Assembly (NCBI GenBank): GCA_027021335.1
Contig: JALUUO010000030.1
Span: forward strand, 1-58,862
Direction: 5' to 3'
DNA length: 58,862 nucleotides
Source: Nitrospirota bacterium
GTDB lineage: Bacteria > Nitrospirota > Thermodesulfovibrionia > SZUA-242
Position numbers and translations under genes: made by a program. Below the pieces are notes generated by a model. It made no database searches. It was not told the origin of the DNA and saw nothing but the letters and a program-made list of their open reading frames with translations. Within the stretch, counting starts at the first letter, position 1. Every line of letters begins with the position of its first letter. Positions 31,310-40,071 of the stretch are shown piece after piece.

Positions 31310-32392
31310 CTACCCATATTTCCGTTCAAACTCCTCCATGAAGTTGATGAGCGCGTCCACTCCTTCCTCAGGCATGGCATTATATATGGACGCGCGCATA
31401 CCGCCTACGGAACGGTGCCCCTTCAAGGTGACCAAGCCGGCCGCTTTTGCCTCTTCAAGGAATTTTTCGTCCAGCCCCGAGTCTGAAAGGGTAAACGGCA
31501 CATTCATGCGGGAACGGCTCTCCGGCTCGGTTGGACAACTGTAGAAACCGCTCTTGTCAATGCATGAGTAAAGCTTATCGGCCTTTCTGATATTGATCTT
31601 TTCGATCTCAACAAGCCCTCCCTTTTTCCTTAGCCATTCAAATACCAGGCCGGCAATATAGATTGAATAAGTCGGTGGGGTATTGAACATGGAGTTACCT
31701 TTAACATGAGTTTCGTAGTTGAACATGGTAGGAGTAAAATCAACAGCGCTACCCACCAGGTCTTCACGAATAATTACTATTGCAAGTCCGCTGGGGCCGA
31801 TATTCTTTTGTGCTCCGGCGTAAATAAGGCCAAATCGCGATACATCAACCGGCCGAGATAAAATATTAGATGAGGCGTCGGTCACCAGAGGAACATCTCC
31901 TGTATCAGGGATATAGTGGAACTCTGTGCCGAATATTGTGTTATTAAAAGTCATATGACAATAGGCGGCGTTGGTATCCAGGTGAAGTTCATCTGCCCTG
32001 GGAACGCGATTGAAGTTTACATCCTCTGAAGAAAAGACAGTATTAACCGCACAATACCTTTTTGCTTCTGCTATTGCTTTTTTCGACCACATTCCGGTGT
32101 GAATATAATCGGCTCCGGTTTTGCCTCTTAACAGGTTCAAGGGAACCATTGCAAACTGGCTTGATGCTCCTCCTTGCAGAAATAAGACCTTGTAATTATC
32201 AGGTATCTGCATTAAGTCTCTTAGTCCGGTCTCAGCATGATCGAAAATAGCCAAGAACTCCTTGCCTCTATGACTCATCTCCATTACAGACATGCCGGAA
32301 TCATTATGATTGACCATCTCTTCCCTGGCCCTCTCAAGCACTTCAAGGGGCAGAGCGGCAGGCCCGGCGCTAAAATTATAAACCCTTGGCAT
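31310..32392 (-). CDS. serC: Phosphoserine aminotransferase
   Basis: A 360-residue PLP enzyme of serine (and pyridoxine) synthesis, converting 3-phosphohydroxypyruvate with glutamate to phosphoserine. It starts RVYNFSAGPAALPLEVL, the standard SerC opening. It has FLQGGASSQFAMVPLNLL (phosphate and substrate binding) and the PLP lysine in YAGAQKNIGPSGL (about residues 190-202), then the C-terminal GHRSVGGMRASIYNA. Length is normal. It is the last gene of a minus-strand set (site-2 protease, trpS, TPR lipoprotein, serC) with a 4-bp gap to the TPR gene. Confidence 0.96.
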   Translation of the reverse strand: MPRVYNFSAGPAALPLEVLERAREEMVNHNDSGMSVMEMSHRGKEFLAIFDHAETGLRDLMQIPDNYKVLFLQGGASSQFAMVPLNLLRGKTGADYIHTGMWSKKAIAEAKRYCAVNTVFSSEDVNFNRVPRADELHLDTNAAYCHMTFNNTIFGTEFHYIPDTGDVPLVTDASSNILSRPVDVSRFGLIYAGAQKNIGPSGLAIVIIREDLVGSAVDFTPTMFNYETHVKGNSMFNTPPTYSIYIAGLVFEWLRKKGGLVEIEKINIRKADKLYSCIDKSGFYSCPTEPESRSRMNVPFTLSDSGLDEKFLEEAKAAGLVTLKGHRSVGGMRASIYNAMPEEGVDALINFMEEFERKYG

Positions 32393-32396
32393 TTTA

Positions 32397-33212
32397 TTAT
32401 CTCCTTAATTTTTGAAGTTCTTCTTCGGCCCTGCCGCTTAGCTCGGAATCAGGATCCGCGTTTATTGCTTCAGTAAAATGTTTTTTGGCTTTTTCTGGTT
32501 CCCCTAATTTTTTGTACAACATTGCAAGCTCAAAGTGCGCATCCACGTATTTGGGCGCAATTCCAACCAGCATTTCCAGCACCCTTACGGCTTTAGGCTC
32601 TTTGCCCAAGCGAATGTAAGTGAGAGCTAGGTTATAACTTGCCTGCGGCAGCTTTCTGCGCATAAGAGCGTTTTTAAGTGTTTTAATGGCAGTCTCATAG
32701 TCGCCTTTCATCAAGTACGCATATCCCATGTTGTTAAGCGCGAACTCCGGGGTGGTGTATAGTGGATTCTCCAACGCCTTTTTACATGATGCTATAGACT
32801 CGTCCCATTTTTTCAACGAATTATACGCCAATGCCATATTGTTGTAGGCTTCAGAAAAATTAGGATCTATCAGAACCGCTTTCTCGAAATTTTCCAGGGC
32901 CTCGTCATATTGTCCAAGCATAAAATAGACATACCCGAGCATGTTAAATGCATCCTTGTTTTCAGGGTTTTCGACTATGGATTTCTGAAATGCCAGAAAG
33001 GCATCCTGGAGCCTGTTTTGTGTAATAAAGGTTGTTCCTAGCATATAATGAGCATTCGATCTTTTGACAGCCTTGGCAGATACCGCGCCACCAGCGCACC
33101 CATAAAGAAGCGCAATCATTAAAAGAAGAACAACCGGCAGATAATTGTTAAACATCTGACAAAATCCTGTTTTATCCCGGTCTGGTGACTTGTTACGGCC
33201 TTTATTTTTCAT
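32397..33212 (-). CDS. TPR lipoprotein (PilF/PilW-like)
   Basis: A 271-residue lipoprotein with an N-terminal hydrophobic segment and lipobox LLYGC near residue 39. It then has about five tetratricopeptide repeats, for example AFNMLGYVYFMLGQYDEALENF, with DPNFSEAYNNMALAYNSLKKW next (both shortened in quotation). TPR lipoproteins of this size resemble PilF/PilW, which help assemble the type IV pilus secretin. A prepilin peptidase gene lies 4 kb away. It overlaps trpS by 4 bp. The function is inferred; it could also be a general scaffold. Confidence 0.82.
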   Translation of the reverse strand: MKNKGRNKSPDRDKTGFCQMFNNYLPVVLLLMIALLYGCAGGAVSAKAVKRSNAHYMLGTTFITQNRLQDAFLAFQKSIVENPENKDAFNMLGYVYFMLGQYDEALENFEKAVLIDPNFSEAYNNMALAYNSLKKWDESIASCKKALENPLYTTPEFALNNMGYAYLMKGDYETAIKTLKNALMRRKLPQASYNLALTYIRLGKEPKAVRVLEMLVGIAPKYVDAHFELAMLYKKLGEPEKAKKHFTEAINADPDSELSGRAEEELQKLRR

Positions 33213-34207
33213 ATCTGCATTGCCTTCCGCACAACTTCCATTGTTTGCGATGCAACAGTGATTGCTTTTTGACTGCCCTTTCTGACTACCGATTCCAGGT
33301 CTTCGGGATGTTTGATTAACTCTTGTCGCTTTATATAGATAGGTTCGAGTATATCAAGAACGTGTGGAATCAAGACTTTCTTGCAGTCTATACATCCTAT
33401 TTCCGCTGTTCTGCACCCCTCTGCACAACTGTCAAGCTCTTTGTCCGCCGAAAAGATCTTATGCAGGTCAAACACAGGACAGACATGCGGGTCGCCAGGA
33501 TCAGTACGTCTGGCTCTGGCCGGGTCTGTTATCATTGTTTTTATTTTCTTATCCACAACTTCCGGCGGATCACAGAGGTATATGCAGTTATCATAAGATT
33601 TTGACATTTTTCGTCCATCCACTCCCGGCACCTTTGGGTACTTCGTCAACAGTCCTTCCGGTTCTGACAGCACGTCCCCATAGAAGTGGTTGAAGCGGCG
33701 TGCTATTTCCCTTGTGATCTCAAGATGCGGGAGCTGATCGACGCCGACAGGAACATGCTCCGGTCTGTATATAAGTATATCAGCGGATTGTAAAAGCGGA
33801 TATCCTAGAAACCCGTATGTTCCCAGGTCTTTGCCACGAACATTTTCCTGCTTCTCCTTGTAGGTAGGAACACGTTCCAGCCAGCTCAAGGGCGTGATCA
33901 TGCTCAGCAGAACATGCAGTTCCGCATGTTCTTTAACCATAGATTGCACAAAGATGGTGGAGCGCTCCGGATCAAGCCCGGCTGCAAGCCAGTCCGCCAG
34001 AACGTTATATATGTTGTTTTTAAGTGCCGACGTATCGGCATAGCCTGATGTAAGTGCATGCCAGTCGGCTACGAAGAAAAAACAATCATAGTTGTCCTGA
34101 AGGCGAACCCAGTTCTGAAGTGCGCCAACCAGGTTTCCTAGGTGCAGCAGGCCGCTAGGCTGCATTCCGGAAAGAACCCGTTTAGTTATATCAGTCTGCC
34201 TATCCAT
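33209..34207 (-). CDS. trpS: Tryptophanyl-tRNA synthetase with a four-cysteine (FeS-type) signature
   Basis: A 332-residue class I synthetase. The HIGH-like motif is GLLHLGN (about residue 18) and the KMSKS loop GRKMSKSYDN (about 196). I start it at the ATG at 34207, where the family sequence begins after GGAATT; the open frame extends 70 codons further upstream inside the protease gene. Between about residues 234 and 266 the cysteines read C-x21-C-x6-C-x2-C (HVCPVF ... EGCRTAEIGCIDC). This is close to the C-x22-C-x6-C-x2-C motif that binds a 4Fe-4S cluster in Thermotoga TrpRS. It overlaps the genes on both sides, 22 bp with the protease. Confidence 0.95.
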   Translation of the reverse strand: MDRQTDITKRVLSGMQPSGLLHLGNLVGALQNWVRLQDNYDCFFFVADWHALTSGYADTSALKNNIYNVLADWLAAGLDPERSTIFVQSMVKEHAELHVLLSMITPLSWLERVPTYKEKQENVRGKDLGTYGFLGYPLLQSADILIYRPEHVPVGVDQLPHLEITREIARRFNHFYGDVLSEPEGLLTKYPKVPGVDGRKMSKSYDNCIYLCDPPEVVDKKIKTMITDPARARRTDPGDPHVCPVFDLHKIFSADKELDSCAEGCRTAEIGCIDCKKVLIPHVLDILEPIYIKRQELIKHPEDLESVVRKGSQKAITVASQTMEVVRKAMQI

Positions 34208-34860
34208 TCTATAATTCCAAACATTAAACTTGCCGGACAACCTACGATATAACGTGTAAGTCCGGTAAATATAAGCGCAATCAGTATAAAAAAGCCATAG
34301 GGCTCTATTCTTGAAAACGAATACGCTTGCTTGGGCGGGAGAAATCCCATAAGCACCCTGCCACCATCCAGAGGCAGAAGCGGTATCATGTTGAATACCG
34401 CCAGGTAAACGTTCCAAATAATGGCTGTGTTGAGCATAAGCTTGATCGGAACAAGAAGAGCCATAATTGCAGCGCCGGGCTGTACACCAAAAGCGTACTG
34501 TACGAATCTTAAAAGTATGACACTGATTACTGCAAGCAAAATATTGGAGACAGGGCCTGCAGCTGCTGATATAGCCATATCACGCCTTGGGTTTTTGAAA
34601 TTGGCTGTTGTTATTGGTACGGGTTTGGCATACCCGAATAGCACCGGACTTCCTGTAACCAGAAGTACAAGAGGAATCAAGACTGTTCCTACAGGATCAA
34701 TATGCGGCAAGGGATTAAGTGTGAGCCTGCCCAACATACGTGCCGTGGGATCTCCAAGCTTATCAGCCACGTATCCGTGAGAAATCTCGTGCAGAATAAT
34801 GGAAAATAAAAGAGGAAGCGCGTTTATGGCTATCTTTTGAATTATGATTGTAGTATCCAA
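34186..34860 (-). CDS. Site-2 protease family metalloprotease (M50)
   Basis: A 224-residue membrane zinc protease of the short M50 type. The zinc motif is LHEISHGYVADKLGDPTA (HExxH, about residues 23-27 as HEISH), and the third ligand is in IPLLPLDGGRVL (about 163-174, NxxPxxxLDG type). It has about five to six helices and no PDZ domain, like YwhC-type proteases rather than RseP. These enzymes cut within membrane proteins; targets are unknown here. It is first of the minus-strand set with trpS, the TPR lipoprotein and serC. Confidence 0.93.
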   Translation of the reverse strand: MDTTIIIQKIAINALPLLFSIILHEISHGYVADKLGDPTARMLGRLTLNPLPHIDPVGTVLIPLVLLVTGSPVLFGYAKPVPITTANFKNPRRDMAISAAAGPVSNILLAVISVILLRFVQYAFGVQPGAAIMALLVPIKLMLNTAIIWNVYLAVFNMIPLLPLDGGRVLMGFLPPKQAYSFSRIEPYGFFILIALIFTGLTRYIVGCPASLMFGIIEWIGRLI

Positions 34861-35089
34861 AGTATGTCTGTCCTGCCTGGCGGGAAATGAGCGGTAAGTC
34901 AGTATAAAATATAAATTTTCAGCCGTACGGATGTCAAGGTTCGGTCAGTGGTGGGGTGCGAAAACATATTTTCGCCCTTTTTCGCCCTTGTTACATTAAC
35001 CATTAGGTGAAATTAGTTCTACGGTTTTCTTCCCAGAACTGACTTTTTGTTTGCTTTTGAATGCTGAATATGGTATTTTTGTATGTAAT

Positions 35090-35118
35090 AGAGTGGGTGC
35101 GTCCCACTCTTTTATTTT
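35090..35118 (+). promoter_or_regulatory. Intrinsic terminator or attenuator in the rimP-nusA leader
   Basis: AGAGTGGG (35090-35097) pairs perfectly with CCCACTCT (35103-35110) around a TGCGT loop, followed by TTTATTTT. It is a textbook terminator pointing into rimP, only 20 bp before its start. NusA operons are known to be controlled by NusA-dependent termination in the leader, so this is a likely feedback attenuator. Confidence 0.7.
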
Positions 35119-35137
35119 GTGAGGACCAATAGCGCAA

Positions 35138-35593
35138 TTGTCGTTAAAAGACAGATTAACAGGGCTTATCGAACCTATCATTAGGTTTAGAGGGCTGGAA
35201 TTAGTAGATCTGACATTTTCCAAAGGCTCGGGCAGGGCTGTGCTCAAGGTTATTATTGATCAGGATCTTGGAGTTAGTATAGATGACTGTACAGCCGTAA
35301 GTCGTGAAATTTCCGCTCTGCTTGACGTGGAGGATATAGTGCCTGGAAGTTATGCGCTGGAAGTTTCTTCACCGGGGCTTGATCGTCCGCTTAAGAGTCT
35401 GGAGGACTTTATGCGTTTCTCCGGACGGCTGGCCAAAGTGACTATGGTTGAACCGGTAGATGGCAAAAAGTTTATTGTGGGACGAGTTCTAAAAGTGGCC
35501 GGTGGAGATGTTGTACTGGAATGTGATGGAGATGTAACCGTTGCTGTTCCTTTCAATAATATTAAAAAGGCTAGGTTGGAAGTCGAGTTTTAA
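35138..35593 (+). CDS. rimP: Ribosome maturation factor RimP
   Basis: A 151-residue protein that helps assemble the 30S subunit. It begins MSLKDRLTGLIEPIIRFRGLELVDL and has the family core IDDCTAVSREISALLD (about residues 48-63) and YALEVSSPGLDRPL (about 74-87). The start is TTG at 35138; an in-frame stop at 35120-35122 leaves no earlier choice, and the GAGGA site lies rather far (about 13 bp) upstream. It precedes nusA as in most bacteria. The attenuator-like hairpin just upstream probably controls both genes. Confidence 0.95.
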   Translation: MSLKDRLTGLIEPIIRFRGLELVDLTFSKGSGRAVLKVIIDQDLGVSIDDCTAVSREISALLDVEDIVPGSYALEVSSPGLDRPLKSLEDFMRFSGRLAKVTMVEPVDGKKFIVGRVLKVAGGDVVLECDGDVTVAVPFNNIKKARLEVEF

Positions 35594-35620
35594 AAACAGG
35601 GTGCTCCAGCCATAGCAAAA

Positions 35621-35641
35621 GGTGAGCTTGCCAAGCTCACC
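35621..35641 (+). promoter_or_regulatory. Palindromic hairpin beside the nusA ribosome-binding site
   Basis: GGTGAGCTTG and CAAGCTCACC form a perfect 10-bp inverted repeat around a single base; in practice this is an 8-bp stem with a 5-nt loop. It ends 3 bp before the GGAGG of nusA. It could affect nusA translation or mRNA processing between the two genes. Confidence 0.5.
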
Positions 35642-35654
35642 ATAGGAGGCGTAT

Positions 35655-36929
35655 ATGAGCCGTGAGTTGATACAGTTTATTGAACAGATAAGCAGGGAGA
35701 GGGGTGTCTCCCGCGATATCCTCCTTGGAAACCTTGAAGCTGCTCTTGAGTCTGCCGCGCGCCGTAAGCATCAGTCAAGGAGCGATATCAGTGTTAAAAT
35801 AGATCCTGCAACAGGTGAAATAACAGCGCATTCCATTTTGACGGTGGTCGAGAAGGTGGAGGACCCTAAGAGCGAGATAAGTTACGAGGATGCCTGCGCA
35901 GTAGCCCAAGATATTGAGCTTGGGGACACCCTGGAAGAGGAGTTGAAGCTTGAGGATTTTGGGCGTATCGCCGCCCAGACAGCTAAACAGGTTCTTTTTC
36001 AGAAGGTCAGGAACTCCGAACGTGATGTGATCTACTCTGAATATAAGGACCGAGTGGGTGAGATTGTAAGCGGAACAGTAACACGCCGCGAAAAAGGGCT
36101 TATTTTCATTAATATAGGTAAAACAGAGGGAGTGCTGCCCATAAGGGCTTCTATACCCGGTGAAAGCCTCAGGCGCGGCGATATGGCAAGAGCGTTTATT
36201 GAAGATGTAAAACTCACGCCCAGGGGACCCAATATCCAGCTTTCGAGAACCAGGCCTGAATTTGTTTCAGAACTTTTCAGAATGGAGGTTCCTGAAATAT
36301 CAGAAGGTATAGTCGAGATTATAAACATAGTGCGTGAGCCTGGCGACCGCACCAAGATGGCAGTCACATCAAAAGACCGTATGATTGATCCGGTCGGAAC
36401 ATGCGTTGGCATGAAAGGGACACGTGTGCAGTCTATTGTGAGGGAGCTCAGAGGTGAAAAAATAGATATTATTCCCTGGACGGGCGATCTGAAGCTCTTT
36501 ATTTCCAAGTCTCTTTCTCCGGCTACCATAGACAGGATAGCCGTCAACGAGGAGGAAAAATCCGCCATGGCGATAGTAGAGGAAGGTCAGCTTCCCCTGG
36601 CTATTGGCAGAAGAGGCGGTAATGTCCGCCTTGCGATAAAGCTTACAGGCTGGCAGATAGATATCATTAGTGACAAAGAGTACGAGCAGATACGAAACGA
36701 TCAGATAGAAGAGTCTCTAAGGAAAGAAACAGAGGCCAGCGAATCCTCTTTGACAACTCCTGAATATCCTGCTGATAACAATACCAAGGTTGAGCAGGGT
36801 GAAGAAGGGGTAAAGAGACATGAAGACACTTCGTATGAAGGAGCTTTAGACGATCTAACCGCTGAGAATATCCAGGAACAGGAAGAACGCAATGAGGTTA
36901 TGGAGACAGGAGAAACGGCTGAAGCCTGA
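35655..36929 (+). CDS. nusA: Transcription termination/antitermination factor NusA
   Basis: A 424-residue NusA. The N-terminal RNA-polymerase-binding domain starts SRELIQFIEQISRERGVSRD. An S1 domain (about residues 135-200) is followed by two KH domains, with GTCVGMKGTRVQSIVREL (about 250-267) and LAIGRRGGNVRLAIKLTGW (about 314-332). The last 80 residues form an acidic, Glu-rich tail in place of the AR1/AR2 domains of E. coli. A strong GGAGG precedes the ATG. Unusually, infB and ylxR do not follow; the next gene is a small unknown protein. Confidence 0.96.
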   Translation: MSRELIQFIEQISRERGVSRDILLGNLEAALESAARRKHQSRSDISVKIDPATGEITAHSILTVVEKVEDPKSEISYEDACAVAQDIELGDTLEEELKLEDFGRIAAQTAKQVLFQKVRNSERDVIYSEYKDRVGEIVSGTVTRREKGLIFINIGKTEGVLPIRASIPGESLRRGDMARAFIEDVKLTPRGPNIQLSRTRPEFVSELFRMEVPEISEGIVEIINIVREPGDRTKMAVTSKDRMIDPVGTCVGMKGTRVQSIVRELRGEKIDIIPWTGDLKLFISKSLSPATIDRIAVNEEEKSAMAIVEEGQLPLAIGRRGGNVRLAIKLTGWQIDIISDKEYEQIRNDQIEESLRKETEASESSLTTPEYPADNNTKVEQGEEGVKRHEDTSYEGALDDLTAENIQEQEERNEVMETGETAEA

Positions 36930-37074
36930 AAAACATTCGCAAGTGCCGGAAAAAGGAAAAGCGATTAGCTTGATAAACCCGATGCAAGGAATTATTTGAT
37001 CGCCTGCCGGCTTCATAGTTTTTGCGCCATGCACCCTGATAACTGCACCATATTTGTAACAGGAGGTCTATATT

Positions 37075-37422
37075 ATGTTGGATCGTATCAGGCGGGATCT
37101 TGAAGAGGGCCTCAAGACATTTAAATGGGCGGGCAGGTTTCTGGCTAAACGCGTTAAAGTGGAAACCTCGCTTGCCAAGGTTGTTTACGACAGCCGGAAG
37201 ATAAATAAAGAGATTGACGAAAAGTATCTGGAACTGGGGAAGAATATTTTTGAGCTCCGTGATGACAGGGGAGCTATTCAAAACACTCTGGTGAGTGATA
37301 TAATTTCGGAAATAGAATCCCTGAAGAAAGAGCTTGATCTCCATATGGCCAGGGCAAAGGACTTGGGAGATGATCCACTGGAGAATCTAGAACAAGGCGA
37401 CGATCTGCCACCCCACCTGTAA
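37075..37422 (+). CDS. Hypothetical coiled-coil protein
   Basis: A 115-residue soluble protein I do not recognise. It is strongly helical and charged: residues 1-40 are basic (LKTFKWAGRFLAKRVKVE) and about 48-95 look like a coiled coil (DSRKINKEIDEKYLELGKNI, then ISEIESLKKELDLHMARAK). The end is acidic. An AGGAGG lies upstream of the ATG. It lies between nusA (145 bp before) and pilD (19 bp after), so it is probably in the pilD transcript. Similar small proteins could be cytoplasmic accessories, but nothing in the sequence shows a function. Confidence 0.7.
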   Translation: MLDRIRRDLEEGLKTFKWAGRFLAKRVKVETSLAKVVYDSRKINKEIDEKYLELGKNIFELRDDRGAIQNTLVSDIISEIESLKKELDLHMARAKDLGDDPLENLEQGDDLPPHL

Positions 37423-37441
37423 AGCTGACGTCATAAGGCCG

Positions 37442-38236
37442 ATGATGATTAACGAGGCTGTTCCTATTTATGCTGTGACATTCCTTTTCGGTGCTGTGGT
37501 CGGTTCGTTTCTGAACGTCTGTATTCATCGGATCCCAAGCGGGATTTCTATAGTAACTCCGCCCTCTTCATGCCCAAATTGCGGCAAAAAGATTCGCTTT
37601 TACGACAATATTCCTATCCTGAGCTACATTATACTGGGTGGCCGTTGCCGCTTATGCAAAACTTCCATTTCGCTTCGTTACCCTATTGTAGAGACTTTAA
37701 ACGGAGTTTTATGGGTGGCTGTTATGTGGCGTTTTGGTCTGGGGTGGCCCATGGTTTCTTATGCTGTTTTGGTATCATCTCTTCTGGTGATAACTTTTAT
37801 AGACCTTGATTGCCAAATTATTCCTGATAGAATTTCTATTCCGGGTATTCCTATAGGAATATTTCTTGGCTCATTGATTTTGATAGATCCATTTTTAAGA
37901 ACCTCGATGCTTGGATGGAAAAACAGCTTGATAGGGGCTGCCCTGGGATTCGGACTTTTTTACGCAATTGCAGTATTAAGCAGGGGAGGCATGGGCGGTG
38001 GTGATATCAAGTTGATGGGTATGCTGGGAGGGTTCATCGGTTGGAAAGGTGTATTGCTCACAACTTTTGCCGGGAGTCTTATGGGCTCTATTGTCGGTCT
38101 GTTTATGGTTGTTTTTAAAGGCGGAGGCCGGAAAAGCAAGATACCTTTTGGCCCCTTTCTTGCCGGAGGAGCTTTGCTGTCGCTATTTTTCGGGCAGGAA
38201 ATTCTCGATTGGTACATCTACCATGGCCGGCGATAG
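37442..38236 (+). CDS. pilD: Prepilin peptidase (type IV leader peptidase)
   Basis: A 264-residue bifunctional membrane enzyme that cuts and N-methylates type IV prepilins and pseudopilins. The N-terminal domain has two CxxC pairs (SCPNCGKKI and GRCRLCKTS). The catalytic aspartates are in FIDLDCQIIPDRIS (about residues 119-132) and GGGDIKLMGMLGG (about 183-195, the GxGD motif). About seven helices are predicted. It overlaps the histidine-kinase gene by 14 bp. No pilin genes are in the window, though a PilF-like TPR lipoprotein lies nearby on the other strand. Confidence 0.95.
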   Translation: MMINEAVPIYAVTFLFGAVVGSFLNVCIHRIPSGISIVTPPSSCPNCGKKIRFYDNIPILSYIILGGRCRLCKTSISLRYPIVETLNGVLWVAVMWRFGLGWPMVSYAVLVSSLLVITFIDLDCQIIPDRISIPGIPIGIFLGSLILIDPFLRTSMLGWKNSLIGAALGFGLFYAIAVLSRGGMGGGDIKLMGMLGGFIGWKGVLLTTFAGSLMGSIVGLFMVVFKGGGRKSKIPFGPFLAGGALLSLFFGQEILDWYIYHGRR

Positions 38237-39512
38237 TATTCCACATAATTTTCTTCTCTTATTATATTTTCTTCTGTTTTTAGCCTTAATTATTTTTTAC
38301 TTAGGGATTAGGTTTTACGCTTCTTCACGGCGTAAATCAATAATTGGTGAACAAAAACCCGATGGGCGTAAACCTGTTGAGTTTGTAGTTGATACATTTC
38401 AAGACCTGGTAACAAGGTTGAAGGAGAAGGAGCGTGAGCTGGAAGAACTCCGTTCACGGGCTGAACAGAGGGCTGATACATACGAATCCTACAGCCGGAA
38501 CATACTCGAAAGTGTTCCAAGCGGAGTGATAACTTTTGATGTCAATGGCAGGATCGTTACGGTCAACAGGGCGGCAGTCGAAATTCTTCGTATACCGGCA
38601 GCCGAATTAATTGGTAATTCTGCTACAACGCTGGGACCTACTATTGCCGATGTTTTGAAAAGTCCCGAATCCGCGCCAAGTGAGAGAAAAGAGGCCACGT
38701 TTGAGACCCGGGACGGGCGAAGGCTGTGGCTTGGTTTTTTTACCTCGATATTAAAAGAAAGAGACGGACGGCACCTGGGGATAATTCTTGGATTTACCGA
38801 TATTACAGAAATAAAACTTTTAAGGGAGAAGGTCGAGCTTCGCGAACGACTTACCCACCTGGGCGAGGTCTCTGCAGGCATAGCTCATGAGCTTCGAAAC
38901 CCAATGGCGGTAATTGCGGGATACGTGCAGATGCTGGATTCAAAAACTCCTGATGATGCCCCTGGTAAAGGGGCTATGCAGGCAATAAAAAAAGAGATAA
39001 GCGGTATGAACAGGGTGATTACTGATTTTCTCCAGTTTGCACGGCCTACCGAGTTAAACTCCACGGCTTTAAACTTAAACGAAATTATTTCGGAGTTGTT
39101 GGAGACTATCATTACGGAACAAAGAGGTATCAAGGTTGAGTTGCAGCTTGCAGCAGATGTCCCTGTCAAAGGAGATGAGATTCTGTTGCGCCAGGCGCTT
39201 ACCAACCTTATCCGTAATTCTGTCGAGGCCATGCCGGAAGGTGGAATTCTTTCGATTATCTCCAGCTTGAAAGGAGACGGTATTCTGGAACTTAAGATTA
39301 CTGATACCGGAACAGGTATCCCGGAGCAAATACTTGATAAAATATTTATTCCTTTTGTAACGGAAAAATCCGGAGGTACCGGGCTGGGTCTGGCTATTGT
39401 TCATAAAATTATCGTTCTGCACGAGGGAACCATTGACGTAAAATCATCTGACAAAGCAACAACGTTTACAGTAACGCTTCCAGTGGCGGACAAAATCCAC
39501 CCTTATTCCTGA
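38223..39512 (+). CDS. PAS-domain sensor histidine kinase (NtrB/AtoS-like)
   Basis: A 429-residue membrane-anchored kinase. The start at ATG 38223 is chosen because the upstream frame lies inside pilD. One N-terminal helix (about residues 10-30) is followed by a coiled linker (KEKERELEELRSRAEQRAD) and a PAS domain (about 85-200, with SVPSGVITFDVNGRIVTVN). The HisKA helix has the phospho-acceptor in SAGIAHELRNPMAVIAGY. The HATPase domain carries NLIRNSVEAM, DTGTGIP and GGTGLGLAIVHK. Without a periplasmic sensor it probably reads a cytoplasmic or membrane signal. No response regulator is adjacent, but such kinases usually partner sigma54-type regulators; a link to pili is possible. Confidence 0.93.
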   Translation: MAGDSIPHNFLLLLYFLLFLALIIFYLGIRFYASSRRKSIIGEQKPDGRKPVEFVVDTFQDLVTRLKEKERELEELRSRAEQRADTYESYSRNILESVPSGVITFDVNGRIVTVNRAAVEILRIPAAELIGNSATTLGPTIADVLKSPESAPSERKEATFETRDGRRLWLGFFTSILKERDGRHLGIILGFTDITEIKLLREKVELRERLTHLGEVSAGIAHELRNPMAVIAGYVQMLDSKTPDDAPGKGAMQAIKKEISGMNRVITDFLQFARPTELNSTALNLNEIISELLETIITEQRGIKVELQLAADVPVKGDEILLRQALTNLIRNSVEAMPEGGILSIISSLKGDGILELKITDTGTGIPEQILDKIFIPFVTEKSGGTGLGLAIVHKIIVLHEGTIDVKSSDKATTFTVTLPVADKIHPYS

Positions 39513-39537
39513 TCTTTGTTTTCTGTAAACTTACTAT

Positions 39538-40071
39538 TCACCACCTGCCCCTGATAGCGATTCCGTATGAACTGCCGGATGAGAATAAAGATAAAGAGAT
39601 ATGATCAAAAGGGGTAGTGAAATAGTACGAACTCATAATTCCTATAGCAGCTCCGGCCAGTACATCCTCCAGATAGTGCCGATTGGCGTCAATTCTGCTC
39701 CATCCCACAAAAGATGCAGCCAGGTAAGCCGGAGTTCCGTATTTCCATCCATATCTTTTTTGGATAAAAGACGCACCGGAAAACGCAGCAGAAGTATGGC
39801 CTGATGGAAATGACTGGGCGCCTTTGCCATTCGGCCGTTCTTTATCAATAGTGAACTTAAGAGCATATGTTACACCTGTAACAGTGATAAATGATTTGTA
39901 AAACTGTAACCGGCCTTCTTCGTCGTCATAACCATAAGTCATGGCATATCCTGTTAGTGGAACAGCCACCTGAAGAAGATCTCCGGTTCTTTCAATATAG
40001 TGATCAGCCGCTTCAACCTGTATGGGGGTTGTAAGCAGACATACAATCATATAAATACAAACTCGTTTCAA
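39538..40071 (-). CDS. PAP2-family phosphatase
   Basis: A 177-residue exported or membrane PAP2 protein. A signal sequence (ending near QVEAADH) is followed by the three catalytic motifs: KERPNGKG (about residues 77-84), SFPSGHTSAAFSG (about 87-99) and SRIDANRHYLEDVLAG (about 124-139). These enzymes dephosphorylate lipid phosphates such as undecaprenyl pyrophosphate or phosphatidate on the periplasmic side. The start is TTG at 40071 with GGAG 5 bp away. Remarkably, the ribosome-binding site plus start segment is tandemly duplicated upstream. It is transcribed alone. Confidence 0.92.
   Translation of the reverse strand: MKRVCIYMIVCLLTTPIQVEAADHYIERTGDLLQVAVPLTGYAMTYGYDDEEGRLQFYKSFITVTGVTYALKFTIDKERPNGKGAQSFPSGHTSAAFSGASFIQKRYGWKYGTPAYLAASFVGWSRIDANRHYLEDVLAGAAIGIMSSYYFTTPFDHISLSLFSSGSSYGIAIRGRW

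Noticed and set aside
34208-34417. N-terminal extension of trpS by 70 codons
   Set aside because: It lies inside the site-2 protease gene in another frame, and the family sequence begins at the ATG at 34207.
38049-38222. N-terminal extension of the histidine kinase
   Set aside because: It is an out-of-frame reading of pilD; the ATG at 38223 starts a normal membrane anchor.
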